From Anthoceros angustus (taxonomy: Eukaryota; Streptophyta; Anthocerotopsida; Anthocerotales; Anthocerotaceae), in NCBI GenBank assembly GCA_010909165.1, contig MU008167.1, positions 980,001 through 1,044,000 of the forward strand: a stretch of DNA of 64,000 nt, read 5' to 3'. Under the pieces are notes generated by a model. The model did no database searches and was not told the origin of the DNA. It saw nothing but the letters and a program-made list of their open reading frames with translations. Below are positions 36,461 to 46,340 of this stretch, piece by piece. Each line of letters begins with the position of its first letter. The stretch's first letter is position 1. The position numbers were made by a program, and so were the translations under genes.

Positions 36461-37224
36461 ATCCGTTGCGAGTGTGAACCCATGGGCGAAACCCCTAGCA
36501 CAGGCAGCAAGATCAAGGTGAGCAAAGGCTGTCCAAGACTACTCGGTTCATTGTCATCACGCTCATAAGTCTCAACGGTACATGCGGCTAGCCATTTCGC
36601 TCCTTGTGGTAGGGTTGGAGGAGGCCAGGTTGTCCCACCTAGCCAGCGGTTACCATTCCTGCATGCCCCAGTATGACTACCTTCCCAAGGTAGCAGCAGC
36701 TTTCACAGTGCTTTGGTGACATGGGTGAAGAGCTCCCGAGGAACCGCGGTAGTGAGTCGTGAGCCCTGGCCGATCTCATCCAGTGCCATGGATGTCGATC
36801 CAGGAATTGCATTGGTCCTCGGCATGGATGCGCCGCAATCACCAGCTTCAAACGGCTGGCGTGGACGTCCTGTAATTCCCACAATTGCTTCCCTTGCCAG
36901 ACTTGAGGTATCGTCGGTGTAGCAAGCACCAACTTTCACCTTCTTTGCTCCTCTTCTCCTCTCCGCTCACCTTGTACATCACATATTCTTTGCCCATTAA
37001 TGTGGCACCTATCTAGAAATTCTGCCCTTCAACAGAATATGTTTGGTACTCTTATTAACAGTACCTTAATCACGAGCCACCGATTCGTGGTTGGAATCTT
37101 GGGTGATCCTCTCCTTGCTAGTATTATGGAGGATTGTGGAACCCAAAGCTCTACCCTTGTATATTATTAGCATTCTATTCATTAAGGATATGGCTATATA
37201 TGATTAGGCAAAGCTGCGGGCACG

Positions 37225-37266
37225 GGAGCGTGAGAGCGGCGGCGGCGGCGGCGGCGGCAGCGGCGG
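37225..37266. repeat. GCG trinucleotide repeat
   Basis: Nine or so uninterrupted GCG units with one CAG. In one plus-strand frame this reads as polyalanine within a 195-codon open frame of unknown nature. Confidence 0.8.
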
Positions 37267-37904
37267 ACGTCTTACGCAGCAAAGGCGGGCACGGAATGCG
37301 TGGGCGCGGCCTTCTGACTGGAAGGTCAGAGGGCGGGAAGCGGCGATGGAAGAGCGGCGGTTGTCAGCCGAGCCGCGGCGGGCGTGGAGACCGGGCTGGG
37401 GATGGGTTGGGAGGTCGTCCCGCGGGCCTCAAACACATAGCACGTTGGGGCCGTGCAAGTCCCGGAGCATCTGGGCGTGGAGGTCCGTACACTGCGGAAG
37501 AGGCGTTGGTGCGCCGTCGTGGCCGCCACACCGTTAGAACTACCAATGCCGTGCTCGGAGGAGGCTCCGATCTGACCGGCTCGGTGGTGAAGTGTGGCGC
37601 TCCCGATCCTTCCATCCGAACTTTGCCCACCGTGGCTGTCGTGGACATGACCGCGGGAGCCAGGCGGGCGATGGCGAGCACGGCCATCACCGGCGGGGCG
37701 GGCGGGAGACTCCGGCGTTAGCATGACATCGAATAAGACACAAGGCATGGCAGTGCAATGATCGGCACCTTGATCCGAGCTCTTCGTTCAAATTTGAGTG
37801 CATTTTGAGATCACCAGCGCCTTGGCGGTCCGCAATTTGCTAACGGCGAGCAAACCCAAGGCGCGTGCTACCAGACCCGCACCCACCGCTGCGGGTTGTG
37901 AAAT

Positions 37905-39630
37905 CTAGGGAGGAGCATCCGTGCATCTGAGGGGCAAGAGTGGAACAACTCCTAACCGATCTCGTCGCTTGATTGGGGAAGACATGACGGCGGGGCGGCA
38001 AAGCAGTGACGGGCTTGCAACATGGGCGAGATGGGGAAGGCGAGGTAGATGTCACTGCTCGAGAATGAGGGCGACATGCTCCCCGGACATGCAAGAAGTT
38101 TCGAGGAGAAGAGGCGGCGACACACAAGCTCACAGTCGCGGCAGGATGGGCAGGACTCGGCCGAAGGTCCCGTGGGGAACACTTGTGTCAGCGTCGTGCC
38201 GAGCCAGGTTGTTGGACCTTCTTGCCGGAATTGCCAACAGAGGTCATCGGTTTGATCGGGACTCATGGGCATCACAAGATCTATATGATTGGCCGCCCGA
38301 TTGTGTGCGAGGCGGACAAAGGCGGACTTACTTGTCATGTGACGGAGGGGTCATCGGGCGGACAAATTGTCCATGGAGAAGAGGATCCGAGGAATTGGTT
38401 CTTTGCCAAGACTTGTGTTTTTGAAGTGCTGGACAAAGCATGATGCAGCGCTTCGGTCTGAGCTTATGGACGTAGTGGCGGAGGAGTACCCAGCTGTGAC
38501 CAATCGAGAAGTCATCCGAACAAAGTTCTCGAATTGTACCAGGGCGCGGTGCTACAACCACCTGAAAAGAGTGAAGAAAGGGGCCAGAATTCTGCGAACA
38601 TCAGGGAAGAGGGCACCTGTGGCCCGGTTGCGGCCCGACTCTGTGACGCCGGAGGTGTGGTGGGAGGCAATCGAGTGGGGTGTCCAACAGTACGAGTTGG
38701 GCAATGGAAATTGGCCAAGATGTCCACAAATAATGTGGAAGCAAGATTGAGAAGCATGGGACAGCTGGACAAACCCATTTAGGCGGAGGAGCATCCGTGC
38801 ATCTACGAGGCAAGAGTGGAACAACTCCTAACCAGTCACGCTTGATTGGGGAAGACATGACGGCGGGGCGGCAAAGCACGGCAGCGGGCTTGCAACATGG
38901 GCGAGATGGGGAAGACGAGGTAGATGTCACTGCTCGAGAATGAGGACGACATGCTCCCCGGACATGCAAGAAGTTTCGAGGAGGAAAGAGGCGACACACA
39001 AGCTCACAGTGTCGGCAGGATGGGCAGGACTCACCAAGGTCCCGTGGGGAACACTTGTGTCCGCGTCGCCGAGCCGAGTTGTTGGACCTTCTTGCACGGA
39101 ATTGCCAGAGGTCATCAGGCTTGATCAGACTCATGGGCATCACAAGATCTCGCAATTGGCCGCCCGATTGTGTGCGGAGGCGGACAAAGGCGGACTTACT
39201 TGTCATGTGGGAGGGGTCATCAGGCGGACAAATTGTCCATGGAGAAGAGGATCCGAGGAATTGGTTCGTAAGACTTGTGTTTTGAAGTGCTGGACAAAGC
39301 ATGATGCAGGCCTTGATGCAGGCTTGGACGTGGTGGCGGAGGTACCCCAATGTGACCAATCGAGAAGTCATCCGAACAAAGTTCTCGAATTGTACTAGGG
39401 CGCGGTGCTACAACCACCTGAAAAGAGTGAAGAAAGGGGCCGATTGCGAACATCGTGGAAGAGGGCACCGTGGCCCATTCTGTTGACTGTGGCCGGAGGT
39501 GTGGTGGGAGGCAATCGAGTGGGGTGTCCAACACGAGTTGGGCAATGGAAATTGGCCAAGATGTCCACAAATGACGGCCGTGGAAGCAAGATTGAGAAGC
39601 ATGGGACAGCTGGACAAACCCATTTGGGCG
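37905..39630. repeat. Tandem duplication, about 0.86 kb, indel-marked
   Basis: The block from about 37905 to 38775 is repeated from about 38776 to 39630. The join falls at GGCGGAG, a short identity between the end of the unit and the unique right flank. The copies differ by many short indels. Confidence 0.86.
38367..38750 (+). CDS. Possible second gene of CACTA element B (partial frame)
   Basis: The frame reads AVTNREVIRTKFSNCTRARC, YNHLKRVKKGARILRTSGKR, and then PEVWWEAIEWGVQQYELGNG. The mix of basic helix residues and a tryptophan-rich WWEAIEW segment resembles in style the Transposase_24/TnpA-type proteins that accompany TNP2, but I cannot align it with confidence. A second, more damaged copy lies at about 39330-39630 because of the duplication. 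A nuclear-signal-like basic stretch (KKRKDAPARKGATKKKK) in the frame at 40213-40566 could be its C-terminal exon. No start or splice pattern could be fixed. Confidence 0.35.
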   Translation: MSMEKRIRGIGSLPRLVFLKCWTKHDAALRSELMDVVAEEYPAVTNREVIRTKFSNCTRARCYNHLKRVKKGARILRTSGKRAPVARLRPDSVTPEVWWEAIEWGVQQYELGNGNWPRCPQIMWKQD

Positions 39631-40212
39631 GAGCAATGGACTTGATGAAAGGTCACGAGGAGGTATCGGTGGCGGTAGAATGTTGCGGAGATCCAATGGG
39701 CAGCCAAACATGGCATGGACGGCATACTGTGTTTTTCAGCAGCAATGAAGACGGTATGTGACCTCCTTCCCTCCTCCCCCTCTACGGATCAAGGGAACCG
39801 GCTTCTGGTCAGGACATTGCATCGTCATGTTCTTGTTGCCACACTCGGCTTCTCTGTATGCGATCTGACCACTGGAAAAAATGGCTAGCAGGGCAAGCTG
39901 TCGAGGAAAGACATCAGAAATGCGTCACACGAGGTAGGTGCATCGCGTAAACCTAGTGGAGGGCTCCTTTGGTTGTGCTAATGCAATGGGGAGGGTCACG
40001 TGGCCACTCCTAAACCAGGGTAGTTGCATATGGCCGACCGGCACGCTTGTGACGCTCTGTATTTCCTTTGTCCAGGAGAAGGGGAAGCTAACCAGGTCGG
40101 AAATGGAGATGAAGAACATACAGGTAAGTAAATACCCCTGTTCCCGGTAAGTGATTGTGGCTGGCCATGCCCGATAGAACTTGGTGCATACGACAGTCTA
40201 ACTGAGTGCTCT

Positions 40213-40566
40213 GTGGTGTGTTCGCAGATGCAAACACACCAAAGAGGGGAGGAGGGAAGCGCCGTGTGCAAAGGACCATGTGCAATGCAACCCCAGTGCA
40301 AACGCAAAATCTTGCGGAGGTGGACATTGTGCAGAAACGCAGTTCGCCAAAGAACTCCCACCCGAGAGTCAGCAGCGCCCTCGGATCGAGATGCAGAGGG
40401 GCTTGTAGATGGGTGGGATGGGCCCGAACCCCCTGCGAAACGGAACGTGGGCTGCCCAACGAAGAAACGAAAGGACGCACCCGCACGCAAAGGAGCCACG
40501 AAGAAGAAGAAAGTGCAGGCGTCCTCCGAGGGTGTTTCAGCGTGTAGGTCTAGCATAGATCACTGA
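40213..40566 (+). CDS. Basic lysine-rich frame near the right end of CACTA element B
   Basis: The 117-codon frame has cysteines at the front (CKGPCAMQPQCKRK) and a lysine- and arginine-rich tail like a nuclear localisation signal. A 5' splice acceptor (GTTCGCAG) precedes 40229, so it may be the last exon of the element's second gene. No family was recognised. Confidence 0.3.
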   Translation: MVCSQMQTHQRGEEGSAVCKGPCAMQPQCKRKILRRWTLCRNAVRQRTPTRESAAPSDRDAEGLVDGWDGPEPPAKRNVGCPTKKRKDAPARKGATKKKKVQASSEGVSACRSSIDH

Positions 40567-41330
40567 TCCGGCTTTTTTTGACTGGCGAACGTTCAAGTGG
40601 GGTGGCTGGATGTGCATGTGGCGGCATCCGATAGGACTACACGGCTAGGGACGACTGTTGGCTCAAAAGATGGACGGATGTGTCGATAGCCTTTTGTTTT
40701 GCCTAAACAACAGAAATAATGGGTAATAATCTGCGGTTTCCCAAAGTGATCATGACACTTTTAGTATATATAAATAGATATTCATTAAACGCATAACGCG
40801 GTTGCCAGCATGGAAATTCCGGCAGGCGACGCCTGCATGCGCTTGACCACGGAGGCCTCACGCTGAATGTGCTTGCTCGATGGGGCCATCAACCGTACGA
40901 CGAACGCATAATATGGAAAGGACAAACGTGCTGCACTTCCGGACACCAATGGGTATCCACGTGGCAAACCCACCTCCCCGTGCGGATAGGATGCCCATGC
41001 CACGGACGCGTCCCCACATTCCTGCGTGCGACGAAGACGACGGCGGCATTGACGAACCCTACCCGCAGGATGTTGCGAACACTGCGAACACTGCGGTTAG
41101 AACTGGAACAGCCGCGACCTGCGGCAAGTGAGAGAGTGGTTGGCAGGGACGGGAATCCCGCCAACAGGAATCGCGAACGGGAAAATTCACTGTCGTGAGA
41201 CACCGTCATTCGGAAATCGAGCACGATATTCTTATGACGAACAAACCACAAATTTCCGGCCGAGTGAGCTTGTCATAAACGAGACACAAATGTCACATCC
41301 TTGTCTTTAATTTCGTCATATTCTGCCTCC

Positions 41331-41343
41331 TTTTGTAGTAGTG
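41331..41343 (-). repeat. Right terminal inverted repeat of CACTA element B
   Basis: Reverse complement of CACTACTACAAAA, followed by AACA, the repeated target bases. Confidence 0.88.
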
Positions 41344-41347
41344 AACA

Positions 41348-42080
41348 TGAACAACGACAGAGGCGGATTTGAGACTGTGGAGTACGTTACAGTGGGATGG
41401 GGTATTAAAGGAGGATGTGCGAAGGAAAGGGCTGCCATGATGCCAAATGCGATGCACGGAACTTTCAATTGAAGGTCCATTATTGGACACCCTATTGTCG
41501 TGAAGAAACATGTTTACCTCTCTCATGCAAGTTGGTGGTGTGCCCATACCAGCGACCAATGGGACTCATGATGAAACTGGTAAGGACATTCTTCAAGGAA
41601 GGGGACTGGGTTATTGATGCATGTGCAGGCAGCGGGACTATGACACTAGCTCCGTTATTGTGTGGCCAGAACTGTATTGCAATTGAGGGGGATTTGAGGT
41701 GCGCAGGTTATATTGAACAACGCATACATGGTGTTGATCGTGATGTCCTGCCAGATGCAGAGGAAGAGTTGACTTTTAAGTCGCATCGGAGGAGGCCATC
41801 TCAGTTCTGGGCAAAGGAGGTTTGTATTAGTGAAAAGGACTGCTTAAAAGCCCAAGTTGTTGCATTGAGTGCAAAGAGGTTGAAGATGACAACCGGCGAA
41901 CTTATGGATGATGGCCAGCAGACCTTGGATGCTATTTGACAAGTGACCCTGATAGATGCCGACCCCCAGAATGATATCAATGAAGACGAGCAGGCGTTAG
42001 GGGAGAATGACAGCTTTGACGCGCAGGAGATGGAATGCATGCGCAATTTGGCAATTGTTGTAGATTCAACCTCGATGTAA
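41348..42080 (+). pseudogene. DNA methyltransferase-like gene, 3' part
   Basis: Right of the transposon the reading continues as NMNNDRGGFETVEYVTVGWG. After a frame change near 41415 come MGLMMKLVRTFFKEGDWVID, ACAGSGTMTLAPLLCGQNCI and AIEGDLR. The xxxGSGTxxxA...G with a downstream acidic EGD is motif I of SAM-dependent methyltransferases. Its place behind the EYxxVGW region is the permuted class-beta order of N4-cytosine/N6-adenine DNA methylases. A TGA at 41937-41939 is followed by an open acidic tail to TAA 42078-42080. With the left part, the gene holds two in-frame stops, at least two frame changes and an 11.5-kb insertion. It may itself descend from a mobile element. The family is my inference from motifs. 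Confidence 0.62.
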
Positions 42081-44349
42081 GAAATGGTCGACTCGCAGAT
42101 AAGCCCTCATGAGGGACCATTGTAGACTCTGTGTAGCAAATCCTCCCTCAGGAGTTTGAGGAAGTAGATTTTAATCATTGCTTGTATTAGCAGTATGGCT
42201 ACACCTAAATGTTTTTGTTCTCTCCGAACCTTTTAAGTCAAACCGTTTTTCACAACTGTGGGTGTAACAGTATGGCTAGTTTGTTCTGTGCAATGGCGCC
42301 GAGTGGCCGGTGCCATTGCTGGGTCCGTGAGGGGGTTTTCCTTACAAATTCACCCTTTCGCCGAACATTTGTACTAACGAAGGGTGTATTTGTTTTCAAA
42401 ACCAGGCGATTCCTGCACTTTGAGAATGATGCCTTTTCCGTCAAAAGGGTTTTTTTCCAATTGAAGGGGGTTTGTATATTCCCCCTCTTCAAAGTTTATG
42501 GTGTTAAGAGCGTATCTCCACTATGCAAATCTCCATAATGATGCGAATTTGACTATTGCAATCATACAAGGTGTCATACACACCTACGAGGGGCTTCTCC
42601 CTTTAGTATTATATTTGCAACTGGACACCACATGCAGGGAAAATAAGAATCAGCTGCTATTTATGTACCTCAACATGCTAGTGGAACTACAGATATTTAA
42701 GAAGGTTAAGGTGGGGTTTCTGCTCGTGGGACATACTGTGGCGCTACTTTTGCTGACGGCTAGCCGGGCGTGCACCAGTCCTGTGTCGTTGCAATATGGG
42801 GTCCGTTCCCAAGGGAATGACTTGTTTCGTTTGTGCACATTTTCCTACTCGGCACCCTTCGTCGTCGAGGGACAATGGCTTACCCGCGGTCACCCACCCC
42901 TACGCGTCAACCCACACGGACTGCGGTTAATCTACCCTTCACCTATGTCACCCTGCTTACTCACCGTACACGCCCAGGATGGCCAAACGTTTAAGGACCC
43001 GTTCTCGTCCGAAATCTTCCTCTCTTCACTTACCACCCTCACTTCGTTTATCCTACCACTCTCGTTCGCACCCAAGAATCGAAGTTCACGGTCGGGTGTA
43101 TTTAGGTTGCAGACCTCCGTCGCCCACTACAGTGCGTTGCTCTACGCCCTTCTTGGAGTCCGGCTAATCGCGCCCACTCGATTAGCGGCCATGGGACCTT
43201 GCTCCGGAGGAGCAGGGGTCCTGAGTCCTCCACACCTGCACTCACCACCACGTTTAGGGTGCGTCACCAGGACCTGGATCAGTCTCTCCGGAGTAGTCTA
43301 CCCGCTCAGTGACTCGGGACTCGCATTAGCAATAGACACACAAGGGCCTGCAAATGTAACACGACATCAACCCCAAAAGAAAGATCCCTTCACTCGAATG
43401 GCAATCTCCCTCTTATACTACGTATTGAGGGAGTGTCTTTATTACACCCCTAATTCAAGCTAATGGCCAGCTCACTATGCCCAAGCAAGTGGATCTCCAC
43501 TTCCCATATTTTCCTACCTACGTCTACGGCGGTGGGGCTGTGGTTGACTACGATTCCCTCCTGGCGCTGGCAGTCCAATCCCCAGCTCTGGCACCTGTGG
43601 AGCACCCAATCCGATGATTCGTGGCCCCCAGAGTCCCGCGAAGGCTCTTCCCCTATCCCTAGTGCAGCCGGCTGCGCCCTGAGGTGGTGTGTGGCTATTA
43701 CCGCTAAATCCTCCTCCTCAGTCACGGCGTACAGGGACCCCACCCTTGGTCCGTCCGAGCCCATTCTTCTGGCACAGTGGTGACTCTCAACCACCCTTAC
43801 CCCCACTCCCAGGGTCCAAACTACTGGGCTCATTCCCCCCTCTTGAGTCCGGACCTCGGGGTCCGTCCTCGCCTCCTGAGTCCAGACCTTGGGGTCCGTC
43901 CTCGCCTCCTAATCCGGACCTCGGGGTCCGTCCTCTCCTCCTGAGTCCGGGATGCTGGACTCGGGTCCTCCACCGGTCTCTGGACGTCAAGTTCGGAGTC
44001 CCTCCCAAGGGTCCGGCTTCCAAGCCCGGACCCACTCTCCCATCGTCCCCCTGCCTCATCTCCTCCAGCGCTATGTCCCTACCCGTTCCTCCTGCGTCCC
44101 TTCCTGCGTCCTCCTCCGGAGCTCTCTCTTCCTCTCTCTACTCCGGAGCTATCTCTCCCCCTTTCGACGTTGGGTGCGATGGACCTTTCTCTGGTCTTGT
44201 TGTCTCCGCTTCCGCCCTCCTCCTCGGCGTTCCTCCTCAGGGCCTCCCGCTCACTCCTAATCCGCGAGCAGGCTCCCAGATTCCCACAATGGTGCGCTCT
44301 CCCCTAGCTAGGCCTTCATCTCTCCAGGCCCCCTTCGACTCCTCTGGCG
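42081..44349. other. Spacer with CT-rich strand and an 11-residue-period repeat
   Basis: No recognised gene. Around 43843-43950 a roughly 33-bp unit containing GGGGTCCGTCCTC repeats three times; in the plus frame 43689-44369 it reads PRGPSSPPES-like units. The proline- and serine-rich frames at 42498-43463 and 43463-44369 look like composition effects. GAGTCCGGA-type motifs hint at the decayed LTR or leader of an older element into which the next retrotransposon inserted. Confidence 0.4.
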
Positions 44350-44500
44350 TGTTAGAGTATGAAACCTAACATAGTTTATAGCTAGTTACATAGTTATTAA
44401 TCCAAGAGACACGTTTCATTTTTGTACTTAAAGAGACATCTCTCTCATTTTATTAATTCAATGCTTTTATTTACAAAGCACGCTTCCGCGTTACTTAGCA
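44350..44500 (+). repeat. 5' LTR of the 44.3-52.4 kb copia element
   Basis: 151 bp, TG...CA ends, identical to 52283-52433 by eye. Outer flank TGGCG. Confidence 0.96.
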
Positions 44501-44513
44501 TGGTATCAGAGCA
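44501..44513 (+). promoter_or_regulatory. Primer-binding site
   Basis: TGGTATCAGAGCA abuts the 5' LTR and complements the 3' end of plant initiator methionine tRNA, the usual copia primer. Confidence 0.93.
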
Positions 44514-44767
44514 CTAGGCTCTTCGATTCATGTTTACATTGATCTAGGCTGCTTTATTAGATTAGATGCTATGCATAAGATGAGATAGAGGTCTCAACGT
44601 AATTCTGTGTGTATTTCTAGATACGCACAGCACTATGGTGAATTATCTATCACATCTCCTGCATAACATCGTCAGTCTAGAATTGGTGGGACTACTCTAA
44701 GAAGAAACACTTCAATGTTTGTCTCACTAAAAGCAGTGAGGATAGTATGTCGGTCTAAAGCAGTATC

Positions 44768-45322
44768 GTGTTCCTTTTGTGGCGAGATGATCCGAAATGC
44801 TCGCTACGCTGGAATCGACGCCTTGACACCTCACCCAGGAGTGTCACTAGACGGAACCCTCAGGTGCCTCCTTCCTCAATTGCAGCTAGGCGGTTGAATC
44901 GGGACGAGCATCGGGATCCGCGCCTCTGCTCCTACCACGCAGCACAGCGCATTAATTCACGGCAAGGATTGGCATTACGACCACAGAGAGAATACCGATC
45001 AGATGCAGATGAGGATCTGATTGTGGATGATTCTTACTCGGCACTTGAAGATCGTCTTCGCGATACACAGGTGTTGCTGTACAGGATGCGATCTGACCTT
45101 GCTCACCAGCTGGAATCGGCAATCTCTCAGATCACTGCCCTTACGGAGAATTTGTGCCTGCAATCAGAGGCCATACGAGTGCAATCAGAAACAACTTACA
45201 GAATTGCAACTTTCCTCAGGATCCCAGATCAAGGACATTCAGCAGTTCTCCCAAATGTTGCGCTCTATGTGCCAGCGCTGACGCCTCCCTCTCGTGAGCG
45301 TTCGGCTTCCGAGGCGGTGTGA
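44768..45322 (+). CDS. Extra ORF between 5' LTR and gag
   Basis: The open frame spans about 184 codons ahead of gag, in the stretch that is normally an untranslated leader. It is rich in arginine and contains a likely amphipathic or coiled-coil segment (EDRLRDTQVLLYRMRSDLAH, QLESAISQITALTENLCLQS) that shows the heptad spacing of leucine and isoleucine. No known domain was recognised. The start is uncertain; 44768 is the first ATG of the frame. If translated, it would come from the genomic RNA upstream of gag. It could also be a remnant of an older gag N-terminus. Confidence 0.45.
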   Translation: MFLLWRDDPKCSLRWNRRLDTSPRSVTRRNPQVPPSSIAARRLNRDEHRDPRLCSYHAAQRINSRQGLALRPQREYRSDADEDLIVDDSYSALEDRLRDTQVLLYRMRSDLAHQLESAISQITALTENLCLQSEAIRVQSETTYRIATFLRIPDQGHSAVLPNVALYVPALTPPSRERSASEAV

Positions 45323-45575
45323 TCAGGTCACGGCGCGGCCTGCAATTGATCGGCGGCAAGGCAAGATTGCTGCCTCCAACTCAATGGCGAGCACGGCGGT
45401 CAGCCAGTGCATCGAGCAGACCTCGGTGTGCCTCTCGGGTGTGATTGGCTCCACCACCACGAACGTATGTCTATTAGCAACGTTTCAAGGTTAGTTGCAT
45501 TGTTTCGTATCTAGCCCTACGTCTTGCTGGTTCGAAACGCCACTTACCAGTGTTCATGTCGTTTCGGCCTTCTTT

Positions 45576-46340
45576 ATGTCGTTCAACTTAAAGTGGCTTT
45601 TTGGAGATTCAGACTCAGAAAGTGATCTAGATGAGGATCCAGCTACAGAGCAGTCTTTTCTCCAGTCCTTGCAGGCACAATTCCCTGCATTCATCCCATC
45701 ACAGCAGTTAGTAGCCCCCATTCCACCCGTCATGGGTACCACAGCTCCTTCCAGCATCTATTCAGGTGAATTCAAAGAGAAAGACCGTTTCGACGGCAAG
45801 CCTGTGAACTACGAAAGCTGGAGAGCTCGAATGAAGGCAAATCTTAATGCTCGGGATGTGTGGGAGTTTGTGGATGGCTCTATTGCCAATCCCCACAAAG
45901 TACCTGCTACAGCACCCACACAACCCACTGCCGATGAGAAGGCGAAGTGGGACAAGGGCAATAAGGTGGCTTTTGCCATCTTGTTGTCTGGTCTTGATTC
46001 CACTACTGTCACAGAGGTCGAATTCCTGGAAACAGCTGCAGACATTTGGAATCAGCTTAAGGACACGTATCAAGTTAAAAACGTCTGTACTCTCATGACA
46101 GTTAGGAGTGATTTTCACTCATTCAGGATACGGGAAGGAGATCCTGTTGGGCCTGGAATCACCAAGCTGCGGCTACTACGAGCTCAATTGTCAGCGCTGG
46201 GAGCCCAGATTAGCGAGGTGGAGATGGTGGCTCAACTTTTACGACTCTTCACGCATCTTACGGACTTTTATTTACAGAATGCGCCCTTTCTGCTGCCTTG
46301 CTTTCGCGGTCGCCAATCAACCGTATGCTCTCAACTTTGA
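45576..46340 (+). pseudogene. gag: copia gag, frame lost in its second half
   Basis: From ATG 45576 the protein starts MSFNLKWLFGDSDSESDLDE. It has EFKEKDRFDGKPVNYESWRA and a UBN2-type core (IWNQLKDTYQVKNVCTLMTV, LRAQLSALGAQISEVEMVAQ). At about 46240 the frame is lost where the duplicated block begins. The CCHC zinc knuckle appears in another frame (CNWCLIPGHWERD near 46530), followed by the protease. Gag would form the particle shell. Other ATGs upstream (from 45495) are possible, but the sequence before 45576 is not gag-like. Confidence 0.87.

Larger units (their letters stand above)
29806..41343 (+). mobile_element. CACTA (En/Spm-type) DNA transposon B, 11.5 kb
   Basis: Both ends carry CACTACTACAAAA as inverted repeats (29806-29818 and 41331-41343), the hallmark of the CACTA superfamily, with AACA directly repeated outside. 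The interior encodes a TNP2-type transposase (about 30570-33470, plus strand), an unassigned minus-strand frame (33829-35001) and plus-strand frames further right that may be the second element gene. TGTCAT/ATGACA motifs are scattered in both subterminal zones. The transposase carries frameshifts, and three indel-marked tandem duplications lie inside. The element sits in the middle of a methyltransferase-like reading frame. Confidence 0.9.

Noticed and set aside
37134-37721. 195-codon frame with polyalanine
   Set aside because: GC-rich frame built around a GCG repeat inside the CACTA element; no start context, no domain, and equally long frames on the other strand.
42498-43463. 321-codon plus-strand frame
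   Set aside because: No domain and no recognisable splice pattern; sequence looks like decayed repeat material. A real but unknown gene cannot be excluded.
43750-43800. TGGTGACTCTCAACC as a gypsy primer-binding site behind an LTR
   Set aside because: No matching second LTR or gypsy coding region on the expected side, so it could not be supported.
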